Below are positions 1 through 5,594 of a stretch of DNA of 7,960 nt, one piece after another. The DNA comes from Candidatus Berkelbacteria bacterium (GTDB taxonomy: Bacteria; Patescibacteriota; UBA1384; UBA12157; JAENIV01). The translations under genes were made by a program, and so were the position numbers. The stretch lies in assembly GCA_016844295.1 (NCBI GenBank), contig JAENIV010000029.1, positions 1-7,960 on the forward strand, written 5' to 3'. Under the pieces are notes generated by a model. That model saw only the letters and a program-made list of their open reading frames with translations, was not told the DNA's origin and made no database searches. Position 1 is the stretch's first letter. Every line of letters begins with the position of its first letter.

Positions 1-388
1 CTTTCTCACCTTCTCTTTTTGCTGGAGCAGTAATGATAACGTTTTTTGCTCCGGCTTTGATATGAGCCGATGCGCTTTCATAATTCGTAAAAACTCCGGT
101 CGACTCAATGACTAAATCTACCCCCAAGTTTTTCCAAGGAAGCGAATTGGGATCTTTTTCCTGGTAAACTTCTATGGTTTTATCATCGACAACTAATTTT
201 CCGTTTTCTACAGATACTTTACCATTAAACTTTCCGTATGATGAATCATACTTTAGAAGATGGGCTAAAGTTTTAATATCGCCTAAATCATTAACAGCGA
301 TAATACTGAGATTTTTCTCGTGTGCCGCTCTAAAAAAAGTTCGACCGATCCTGCCAAAACCATTAATGGCAATTTGAATCTTTGACAT
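1..388 (-). CDS. gap: Glyceraldehyde-3-phosphate dehydrogenase, N-terminal part (runs off left edge)
   Basis: Cytoplasmic glycolytic enzyme that oxidises and phosphorylates glyceraldehyde 3-phosphate to 1,3-bisphosphoglycerate using NAD(P). The 129 visible codons begin MSKIQIAINGFGRIGR, the Rossmann nucleotide-binding start of the family (GFGRIGR at residues 10-16). VND follows at 32-34, ESTGVF at 95-100, and VIITAPAK near the edge. The catalytic cysteine (SCTTN motif) lies beyond the window, so activity cannot be judged. The ATG is well fixed: a perfect AGGGAGG Shine-Dalgarno site (394-400) stands five bases upstream. It is the last visible gene of the minus-strand glycolytic run, 79 bases after the ASCH gene, with a GC-rich structured spacer between them. 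The identity is certain at family level. Class and cofactor preference cannot be read from this part. Confidence 0.96.
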   Translation of the reverse strand, partial: MSKIQIAINGFGRIGRTFFRAAHEKNLSIIAVNDLGDIKTLAHLLKYDSSYGKFNGKVSVENGKLVVDDKTIEVYQEKDPNSLPWKNLGVDLVIESTGVFTNYESASAHIKAGAKNVIITAPAKREGEK

Positions 389-400
389 TTATACCTCCCT

Positions 401-450
401 AAGCCCCGCTCAGCTGGGCCGGACGATCCGACGTAACGCCAGACTTAGCC
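401..450 (-). other. GC-rich structured spacer ahead of gap
   Basis: This short stretch is much richer in G+C than the DNA around it and lies just upstream of the gap SD site. On the coding (minus) strand it has a small hairpin, GTCGGA-TCG-TCCGGC (418-432, one G-U pair), and next to it a near-palindrome around CAGCTG (408-419). An outer CTAAG/CTTAG pairing could close the whole region and bring the structure next to the SD site. It could be a dispersed repeat, a processing site or a translational control element. The sequence does not decide between these. Confidence 0.4.
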
Positions 451-467
451 CTTTTCTTAAATATTTT

Positions 468-863
468 TTAATTTTCAATTATTATCCATGCTCTTCGATC
501 ATGTTTTTTATACACGACCGGAGTTAAAAATTTATGGGGATTTTTAAGAAAAATAATACTTGCGAATTTAGCTTTCTTTTTAGCGTCCCAGAATTCGTTA
601 CTAACGGTTGCCGATTGAAAATAATTATTTTTTAAATCAGCCACCATCGCCTGTGAAAGATTTTCATAATAAAGACAATTATCAACAGTAACTTTGCCGA
701 TAATTTTCCCACCTGAATTTTTAAGATAAATTTCGTCGTTTTTACAAACGCTTAAGTAGGGCAGGATTTTACTCAACGAAAGTCTAACTTCAACTCGTTT
801 TTTACCCGAGAGAATTTTCTCAGCCGTACCTTTTAGGAAAATCGCAAGGTGGCGGCGGGCCAT
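468..863 (-). CDS. Small ASCH/PUA-like domain protein
   Basis: A 131-aa protein resembling the ASCH branch of the PUA-like fold, whose members generally bind RNA or modified nucleotides. Evidence is the start ARRHLAIFLKGTAEKILSGKKRVEVR: a short strand, then a helix, then the family-type G-x-K-x-x-E-x-R pattern (G20, K22, E25, R27). After it comes a polar stretch and the strand pair DEIYLKN..GKIIGKVTV. The C-terminal strand RRAWIIIEN also fits. The ATG start is supported by an AAGGAG site (869-874) five bases upstream, which lies inside the kinase gene. The two genes overlap by 31 bases in different frames, so translation is probably coupled. It lies inside a glycolytic operon, but nothing in the sequence shows a metabolic role. 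The substrate is unknown. The domain call rests on motif recognition only. Confidence 0.72.
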   Translation of the reverse strand: MARRHLAIFLKGTAEKILSGKKRVEVRLSLSKILPYLSVCKNDEIYLKNSGGKIIGKVTVDNCLYYENLSQAMVADLKNNYFQSATVSNEFWDAKKKAKFASIIFLKNPHKFLTPVVYKKHDRRAWIIIEN

Positions 864-1861
864 CGATACTCCTTAGCCCTCCTTTTAATTGTATTTTTAC
901 CTAATAAATTAGATTGAGCGCCAATCTGTTCTATCACGGACGCCGAATTAATAACTCCCCACTTTAAACACATTTGCAACGGTTCTTCTGAAATTAATCC
1001 AGATAAAAACGCAGCTGCGAATGAATCACCGGCGCCTGTTGCTTCTAAGCGGTGTCCTGGGTACGCTCCTACCCGATAAAAATCAGTTCCATCGTATGCA
1101 TATGCACCTTCTTTGCCGTCCGTAATAACAACAATTTTTGGACCTTCTAAATGTATCACTTTTACTAAATCTTTAATAGACGGTACACCCTTAAGTCCGG
1201 AAAGGCTCAAGGCTTCTTGGCGGTTTAAAAAAATTACATTTATTAATTTAAGTAACCCGCCGAATGAATTTAAACCGGCCTGAATTTGAACGGCGCCCGG
1301 ATTAACCGCAACTTTAAGATTGTTTTTAACTACTTCAGCGACAATTTGGTTATAAGTTCTTTCAAAACCCTGGGCCATGGGTCCTATATAAACCCAGTCA
1401 GTATTTAAATTGTTTGGCAGATGAAAATTCGCAGGCTCAAAAGCATGATAAACAAAAATAGTTCTTTCGCCTTTGTAAGATACAATCACAGAAAAACTGC
1501 TTTTTTTGCTTTGATAAATTTTTACATTTTTAGTATCAACCTTGGCTTTCGATAAAGAATCTTTAATTTCGATTCCATTATTGTCATCACCACAGGCTGA
1601 CACAATCCCGACCTTGTAACCTAACTTTGACAAGGCTACGGCAACATTAGCAGCCGTCCCGCCAATAGAATATTCAACGTCGGAGACGGTAATTTTATCT
1701 CCTAAACCAAAAATTAAATATTTTTCAAAACCTGCCTTGCCGGCAGGCAGGTGTTCTTTGGTTTGGATTTGACTCTCAGTAACGGGTTTCTCCATCTCGT
1801 CAGACGAAGGAAAAATAAATATATCCCTCATCGCATCACCAATTGTAATACAATCAAACAA
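833..1861 (-). CDS. PfkB-family (ribokinase-type) carbohydrate kinase, TTG start
   Basis: ATP-dependent kinase of the ribokinase/PfkB superfamily, 342 aa. The first signature is GGTAANVAVALSKLG (from residue 67) followed by ACGDDNNG. The second signature is EATGAGDSF, giving the catalytic aspartate at residue 279, with VVITDGKEGAYAY (from about 244) and NPGA as expected near the nucleotide site. I chose the TTG at 1861 because AAAGGA (1867-1872) stands five bases before it and the protein then starts LFDCITIGDA, as family members do. An in-frame codon at 1891 would add ten residues with no clear SD site. Residues about 20-50 form a polar insert in the lid region that includes a palindrome-encoded HLPAGKAG. 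The substrate is not readable. Sitting between fba and gap, it may act as the phosphofructokinase of the pathway, but ribokinase, fructokinase or nucleoside kinase activity is equally compatible with the motifs. Confidence 0.9.
   Translation of the reverse strand: MFDCITIGDAMRDIFIFPSSDEMEKPVTESQIQTKEHLPAGKAGFEKYLIFGLGDKITVSDVEYSIGGTAANVAVALSKLGYKVGIVSACGDDNNGIEIKDSLSKAKVDTKNVKIYQSKKSSFSVIVSYKGERTIFVYHAFEPANFHLPNNLNTDWVYIGPMAQGFERTYNQIVAEVVKNNLKVAVNPGAVQIQAGLNSFGGLLKLINVIFLNRQEALSLSGLKGVPSIKDLVKVIHLEGPKIVVITDGKEGAYAYDGTDFYRVGAYPGHRLEATGAGDSFAAAFLSGLISEEPLQMCLKWGVINSASVIEQIGAQSNLLGKNTIKRRAKEYRWPAATLRFS
1731..1751. repeat. GC-rich palindromic repeat read through in the kinase gene
   Basis: A 21-base near-perfect palindrome: arm CCTGCC, a bulged T, the self-complementary centre TGCCGGCA, and arm GGCAGG. 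It stands out in AT-rich coding sequence and is translated on the minus strand as LPAGKAG in a variable loop of the kinase. Small palindromes of this kind are dispersed in many CPR genomes. A shorter relative lies at 2797-2810. Confidence 0.75.
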
Positions 1862-1897
1862 TGTAATCCTTTCCACCAATCTTACACACAAATAGGT

Positions 1898-1945
1898 ACG
1901 AATTTCTCTGGAATTAATTAGTACACATTAGTGTATAAAATTCGT
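1898..1945. repeat. Nested inverted repeat between fba and the kinase gene
   Basis: The 90-base gap between fba and the kinase gene contains an outer 8-bp perfect inverted repeat, ACGAATTT (1898-1905) with AAATTCGT (1938-1945). Inside it is a 5-bp hairpin, TACAC-ATTA-GTGTA (1922-1935). In the minus-strand transcript this would fold as a branched or stacked stem after the fba stop. There is no U-tract after it, so a processing or stability element is more likely than a terminator. Confidence 0.5.
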
Positions 1946-1951
1946 GGAATG

Positions 1952-2782
1952 TTATACTTTACCGTTTGAGCCAAATAACTTTATCTTTTCTTCAATCATT
2001 TTTTGAAGGTCAAACATCACTTTTGTTAAAATCTCCCTGGGATCATTTTCTTGAGCATTCTTTTCTAAAACTTTTTTTATTGATTTAGCGAAAGTATGGC
2101 GAATATCTGTATCAATATTGATTTTCGCGATACCATTTTTGATGGCTTTTTTAATATCAGTTTCAGGCACTCCCGAGGCACCATGTAAAACCAAAGGTAT
2201 TTTTGTCATTGAGTTGATTTTTTTAAGCAAGGGAATATCTAATTCTTCGTTATCACCAATACCGTGCTGTGAGCCAATTGAAATTGCTAAAAAATCAACT
2301 CCGGTTTTTTGGATATATTCAATCACATCATTCGGGTCAGTTAATTGACCTTGTGTTTTGCCGACTTTACCTAAATGGCCTAATTCTCCTTCACAAGAAA
2401 CATTTTTCGCATGAGCCATTTCAACGGCTTGACGTGTAAGAATTTCATTGTGTTCCAACTCGGATCCTGAACCGTCAAACATAATTGACGTATAACCGTT
2501 ATTTAAACACTCCTCAACGATCGATAAAGTTAAACCGTGATCCAAGTGCAAAGCCACTGGAACTTCGGCTTTTTTAGCCTCTGACTTTACGATTCCCGAG
2601 AGAGTTTGTAAACTAGCATAATCAATTGCCTTAGGGGAAGTTGCCACAATTACAGGCGATTCCTGGGCCTCGGCGGCAGCAATAATCGCTTTGGTTATTT
2701 CTAAATCTGATGTATTAAAACACCCAACCGCATATTTCTCTGCCCGAGCCTTTAGAATCATTTCTTTAGAACTTGTTAGCAC
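1952..2782 (-). CDS. fba: Class II fructose-bisphosphate aldolase, GTG start
   Basis: Zinc-dependent cytoplasmic aldolase that reversibly splits fructose 1,6-bisphosphate into dihydroxyacetone phosphate and glyceraldehyde 3-phosphate. The protein has 276 aa, near the usual 280-310 of the short class II group, and opens with the typical LTSSKEMILKARAEKYAVGCFN. HLDHG at 79-83 supplies the catalytic Asp81 and metal ligand His82. EGELG is at 131-135, SQHG gives His173, LVLHGASG gives His200, and INIDTDIR (221-228) binds phosphate. The GTG start at 2782 follows directly on the TAA of tpiA. Its SD site, GGGAGGG (six bases away), is made of the last tpiA codons (Gly-Gly-Arg-Glu), so translation is very likely coupled. 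A tagatose-bisphosphate aldolase has the same motifs, but the position after tpiA favours the glycolytic role. Confidence 0.95.
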   Translation of the reverse strand: MLTSSKEMILKARAEKYAVGCFNTSDLEITKAIIAAAEAQESPVIVATSPKAIDYASLQTLSGIVKSEAKKAEVPVALHLDHGLTLSIVEECLNNGYTSIMFDGSGSELEHNEILTRQAVEMAHAKNVSCEGELGHLGKVGKTQGQLTDPNDVIEYIQKTGVDFLAISIGSQHGIGDNEELDIPLLKKINSMTKIPLVLHGASGVPETDIKKAIKNGIAKINIDTDIRHTFAKSIKKVLEKNAQENDPREILTKVMFDLQKMIEEKIKLFGSNGKV

Positions 2783-3589
2783 TTATTCCCTCCCACCTGC
2801 CTGGCGGCAGATATTAATAAACTCTTTAGCCTGCAAGGATGCTCCGCCGACCAATGCTCCGTCGATTTCTGGTTGATATATAAATTCATTAATTGTTGAA
2901 GCACTGACTGATCCGCCGTATATAATTCTCACTCTTTGAGCAATATCTTCTCCGTATTTCCTTGCGACAGTCTGCCTGAGTCTTTCAATCACGGCGTTAG
3001 CATAGGCTCCGTCTGCGGAGTTACGAGATTGAACGGTTCCTTTACTAATAGCCCAAACTGGTTCGTATGAAATGACGATTTTCTCTGCTTGATTTCGACT
3101 CACGCCATCTAAGGCCTTTGATAGCTGGTTTAAAACATCTGAGCGAAGTTCGGTTTTTGTCGGCCTGCCGCGTTCTCTTTTATCTAGGGGCATTTTTTTA
3201 TGTTCACCGACACAAATTATTGGTATCAGATTGTTGTTTAAGGCAGCGTGCATTTTATCGTTAATAAATTCATCGCTTTCACTAAAATGTATGCGCCGCT
3301 CGCTATGGCCCAAAATAACGTATTTTGCAATCCCCTTTAACATTAATGGGGAAATTTCACCCGTGAGAGGGCCCTTATCGGCAAAATGCATATTCTGCGC
3401 TCCCAAACAAACGTTAGGCGGAGCGTTGTCTAAAACTTCTGCCAAAGGAATAAGCCAAACAAATGGTGGGCAAAGAACAATTTCAACATCGAGGTCTTCT
3501 GCGGCATTTCTTATTGATGTGGCTAACACAGTCGCATCTGCTAAAGATGTATTCATTTTCCAATTACCAACAATTAGGGGGCGTCGCAT
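2783..3589 (-). CDS. tpiA: Triosephosphate isomerase
   Basis: Interconverts dihydroxyacetone phosphate and glyceraldehyde 3-phosphate. The 268-aa TIM-barrel protein is a little longer than the usual 250. GNWKMN supplies Lys11, LGHSERR supplies His95, and SYEPVWA supplies the catalytic Glu176. IIYGGSV (222-228) and GALVGGASL (244-252) form the phosphate site. The catalytic lid (loop 6), normally AIGTGKTA, reads AISKGTVQ here, an unusual form. A charged stretch around 131-150 (KKMPLDKRERGRPTKTEL) is slightly expanded. The ATG has an AAGGAG site four bases upstream. The C-terminal CRQAGGRE is written by a small palindrome plus the SD site of fba. This is the first gene of the minus-strand glycolytic run, so the operon promoter should lie between 3590 and about 3660. 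Confidence 0.96.
   Translation of the reverse strand: MRRPLIVGNWKMNTSLADATVLATSIRNAAEDLDVEIVLCPPFVWLIPLAEVLDNAPPNVCLGAQNMHFADKGPLTGEISPLMLKGIAKYVILGHSERRIHFSESDEFINDKMHAALNNNLIPIICVGEHKKMPLDKRERGRPTKTELRSDVLNQLSKALDGVSRNQAEKIVISYEPVWAISKGTVQSRNSADGAYANAVIERLRQTVARKYGEDIAQRVRIIYGGSVSASTINEFIYQPEIDGALVGGASLQAKEFINICRQAGGRE
2797..2810. repeat. Short GC-rich palindrome at the 3' end of tpiA
   Basis: CTGCC-TGGC-GGCAG forms a 5-bp stem with a four-base loop. It resembles the palindrome at 1731-1751 and is translated as part of the TpiA C-terminus. It lies a few bases upstream of the fba SD site, so a hairpin in the mRNA could affect how fba is translated. Confidence 0.55.
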
Positions 3590-3606
3590 ATTACTCCTTT
3601 AATATA

Positions 3607-3633
3607 AATATACTATAGACCCGACTAAAACAA
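3607..3633 (-). promoter_or_regulatory. Possible weak sigma-70 promoter for tpiA and the glycolytic run
   Basis: On the minus strand TTGTTT (3628-3633) and TATATT (3607-3612) are 15 bases apart, with an overlapping TATAGT (3612-3617). The start of transcription would fall only about ten to fifteen bases before the tpiA SD site. The boxes are imperfect and the spacing short, so this is only the best candidate in the tpiA upstream region. Confidence 0.3.
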
Positions 3634-3646
3634 AAGCCGTTAGAAG

Positions 3647-3675
3647 TTGACAAAGGGAGCAAAATATTATAAAAT
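3647..3675 (+). promoter_or_regulatory. Strong sigma-70 promoter for the 180-aa orphan gene
   Basis: A perfect -35 box TTGACA (3647-3652), a 17-base spacer, and a -10 box TAAAAT (3670-3675). Transcription should begin near 3682, giving a leader of about 53 bases before the ATG at 3735. It is one of the two best promoters in the window and runs opposite to tpiA. Confidence 0.8.
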
Positions 3676-3685
3676 TATTATCGTA

Positions 3686-3709
3686 GTTTTCCATAAGATT
3701 ATGGAAAAC
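3686..3709. promoter_or_regulatory. Perfect 11-bp inverted repeat just after the expected transcription start
   Basis: The arms are GTTTTCCATAA (3686-3696) and TTATGGAAAAC (3699-3709), separated by the two bases GA. The repeat starts about four bases after the predicted transcription start. As DNA it looks like an operator for a dimeric repressor placed to block the strong promoter. As RNA it would form a hairpin near the 5' end of the leader, with AT pairs opening at the top to give a larger loop. No U-tract follows, so it is not an attenuator by itself. Confidence 0.6.
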
Positions 3710-3734
3710 AGAAACCTCAAGACAAGGCAGAAAC

Positions 3735-4277
3735 ATGATTACGAAAATGGTCTCTCATATCCTTAGTAAGCCATATCTTGCGGAGGAAATCAGAGAATCC
3801 GCACGAAATCTCTGTCGGATCCCAGATCGAACAACTTTACCGTCGAAACAACTGATAGGCATACTTACCGACTTCGCGTCCAGGGTAATTGATATTGCCC
3901 TGAGATCCGAGATTATCCAACCGCCTACTGACCAGCCGTATTGGAGACCTCAGCTCAACCTTGAGGTGATTAGATTCCTCAAGGGTAATGGGATTGACGA
4001 CTTGATCGACGGATTCTGTAATAAGATCGACGCCTCTTGCCCATTCGTGTCTGTTGACCGCCACAAAATCACCATAGAACTTAGGTTTACTGCTGTTAAT
4101 GCGGCTGAGACTGCCATAATGGTAGTCTATGACCTTGACCCAAGACTATTATACTGGCAAGACAAAGACAAATCATTCGCTAGGGCTATGTATATGGCTC
4201 AAACATTAGGAGCAGATTTCCTCTTAGTAATTGAGCCTAAAGATCCATCAAGAGATCAATCAAGCGATGTTGCATAA
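3735..4277 (+). CDS. Unrecognised 180-aa soluble protein in its own transcription unit
   Basis: I do not recognise the family. There is no signal peptide or membrane segment. The first 60 residues look mostly helical (SHILSKPYLAEEIRESARNLCRI, then KQLIGILTDFASRVIDIALRS). A proline-rich link follows (QPPTDQPYWRPQ), then a second half with alternating strands and helices: KITIELRFTAVNAAETAIMVVYDLD, SFARAMYMAQTLGADFLLVIEP, and a polar tail. The ATG at 3735 has a modest AAGG seven to eight bases upstream. A second ATG four codons on is possible. The gene is framed by a strong promoter, an inverted repeat and a terminator, so it is probably real and monocistronic. It converges with uvrC. Its coding sequence is clearly richer in G+C than the adjacent genes (32 of 60 bases at 3901-3960, against 17 of 60 at 4861-4920 in uvrC), which suggests separate origin or different selection. 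Confidence 0.7.
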   Translation: MITKMVSHILSKPYLAEEIRESARNLCRIPDRTTLPSKQLIGILTDFASRVIDIALRSEIIQPPTDQPYWRPQLNLEVIRFLKGNGIDDLIDGFCNKIDASCPFVSVDRHKITIELRFTAVNAAETAIMVVYDLDPRLLYWQDKDKSFARAMYMAQTLGADFLLVIEPKDPSRDQSSDVA

Positions 4278-4292
4278 GCAACATCGCTTTTT
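4262..4292 (+). terminator. Rho-independent terminator overlapping the stop codon
   Basis: A perfect 12-bp stem, AAGCGATGTTGC with GCAACATCGCTT, around the loop ATAA, followed by a T run ending at 4292. The last codons (Ser-Asp-Val-Ala) form the 5' arm and the TAA stop is in the loop. uvrC converges from the other side and ends at 4295, so the hairpin could also protect or end that transcript, but its T-tract on that strand is weak. Confidence 0.88.
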
Positions 4293-4294
4293 CG

Positions 4295-5530
4295 TTATTT
4301 AATATTTTTTCTATGTCTTAATCGATAGTATTCAATTGCAAAACGGTGGGCTTCGTCGCGAACCCTTAAAAGAAGATTTTTATTAATTGATAAGTTTTCG
4401 GCGCCAATAAGTTCATCTTTATCTCTATTAGGACCTTTAGCAATTCCCACGACAGGGATATTTATGCGGCGGACTTTTAAAATCTCTTTTGCCCCATTCA
4501 CCTGCCCCTTGCCGCCATCGATTAAGACCAAATCTGGGTAGGGCCATTCGGTATGATTAAGTCTTCTTGATAAAATTTCTTTTATCGCGGCCACGTCATC
4601 ACTACCCGTAATTTGTCGTCCCAAGGACGATCTGCCTTGGTTGGAAATTTTAAATTTTCGATATTGACTCTTGTCTACCAACCCTTCACTGAAAACGACC
4701 ATCGAACCGACGGCAAAGGCTCCGGAGATATTAGAAATGTCATAGGCTTCGATCCGCGCAGGGACATCTTCTGGATGAAGCATATCCTCTTCCTTAATCA
4801 GCGCCACATCTTGAATATGTTTTAAGGAAAATACCCGATCGCGGATTCGGGCTGCTTTTTCATAATCCATATTTTTAGCCGCAATTTTCATATCTTTTTC
4901 AAGTTCGGTTATTATGCTTTTCTTTTTCCCTTTTAAAAATAACTCGATCTGGCGAATTGTCTTTTGATATTCCTTAATTTCAACTTTACCAGCGCACACA
5001 CCGGGACACACACCAAGATGATATTCAAAGCAAGCTTTTCCGCTCATTGGTTGGCACGAAACTCTGAAGGGGAAAATTTTGCGAATGATTTGGAGTGCCT
5101 CACGAACCTGGCCGGCCGAAGGAAATGGGCCATAAAACTCACCTTTCGGCAATTTTTGAGTTAATCTTGCCGGCATCACGCGTGGCCAATCTTCATCAGT
5201 GATAAAAATACCCAAAAAGGTTTTATCGTCCTTGAGTTTGATATTATATTTTGGTTTATATTTTTTAATTAAATCGTTTTCTAAAAACAGTGCTTCAATC
5301 ACCGAATCGGTTTTTAGGGTTTCGATGTTTTGCGCCTGTGTAAGCATTTGCTCAATTCGCGTTTCTTGCGGTCTTTGAAAATACGATAGTACTCGCCTTC
5401 TCAATGATGACGCTTTGCCAATATAAAGCGGCCGACGCGATTTATCGCGCATAATATACACCCCCGGTGTGTCAGGAAATTTTTTAATTTTGGAGATTAA
5501 AACTTCTTTCACAGCTTTTAATATTAACAC
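4295..5530 (-). CDS. uvrC: Compact excinuclease ABC subunit C
   Basis: Nuclease subunit of nucleotide excision repair, which cuts on both sides of a lesion. In order: a GIY-YIG nuclease (GVY at 23-25, YIG at 36-38, catalytic Glu84 in LFLEND), a cysteine cluster (C159, C167, C175, C179), a UVR motif for UvrB binding (about 206-241), and an RNase H-like core with Asp264 (AYDISNISG), Asp338 (LVLIDGGKGQ) and His395 (RDEAHRFAI). The length is 411 aa against about 600 for standard UvrC. Only some 23 residues separate the UVR motif from Asp264, where E. coli UvrC has well over 100. The protein also stops at YYRLRHRKNIK, before the usual helix-hairpin-helix pair. The reading frame is intact, so this is a shortened form and not a broken gene. 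The start is uncertain: GTG at 5530 follows a stop codon and has no well-spaced SD site, and GTG at 5512 is an alternative. Confidence 0.93.
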   Translation of the reverse strand: MLILKAVKEVLISKIKKFPDTPGVYIMRDKSRRPLYIGKASSLRRRVLSYFQRPQETRIEQMLTQAQNIETLKTDSVIEALFLENDLIKKYKPKYNIKLKDDKTFLGIFITDEDWPRVMPARLTQKLPKGEFYGPFPSAGQVREALQIIRKIFPFRVSCQPMSGKACFEYHLGVCPGVCAGKVEIKEYQKTIRQIELFLKGKKKSIITELEKDMKIAAKNMDYEKAARIRDRVFSLKHIQDVALIKEEDMLHPEDVPARIEAYDISNISGAFAVGSMVVFSEGLVDKSQYRKFKISNQGRSSLGRQITGSDDVAAIKEILSRRLNHTEWPYPDLVLIDGGKGQVNGAKEILKVRRINIPVVGIAKGPNRDKDELIGAENLSINKNLLLRVRDEAHRFAIEYYRLRHRKNIK

Positions 5531-5549
5531 CTACTCTTGATTTACGCAA
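5521..5549 (-). promoter_or_regulatory. Possible weak promoter for uvrC
   Basis: On the minus strand TTGCGT (5544-5549) and TAATAT (5521-5526) are 17 bases apart. If used, transcription would start near 5514, after the GTG at 5530 and just before the GTG at 5512. That would favour the later start and an almost leaderless message. Both boxes are imperfect. Confidence 0.25.
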
Positions 5550-5565
5550 ATAACTAAGTTATAAT
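5537..5565 (+). promoter_or_regulatory. Strong sigma-70 promoter for the orphan membrane-protein gene
   Basis: TTGATT (5537-5542), a 17-base spacer, and a perfect TATAAT (5560-5565). Transcription should begin near 5572, giving a leader of about 23 bases that carries the GGGAG SD site. It faces away from uvrC and overlaps the uvrC upstream region. Confidence 0.78.
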
Positions 5566-5594
5566 TCTTTTATCTCGAAGCTCGGGAGATGACG

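Noticed and set aside
1862..1891. Upstream in-frame start of the kinase at 1891
   Set aside because: It would add ten residues containing the SD site itself, while the TTG at 1861 has a well-spaced AAAGGA and gives a family-like N-terminus.
3837..4064. 75-codon open frame on the minus strand inside the 180-aa orphan gene
   Set aside because: Promoter, terminator and a longer frame all support the plus strand. No SD site or recognisable motif supports the antisense frame.
4088..4250. Possible PD-(D/E)XK nuclease-like core in the 180-aa orphan protein
   Set aside because: The strand-helix pattern and a few acidic residues are suggestive, but no proper D...E-x-K motif is visible.
4613..5164. 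Plus-strand open frames inside uvrC
   Set aside because: They are antisense to well-conserved UvrC domains and have no signals of their own.
5589..5594. ATG at 5589 as start of the membrane protein
   Set aside because: It touches the GGGAG site. The ATG at 5595 has correct six-base spacing.
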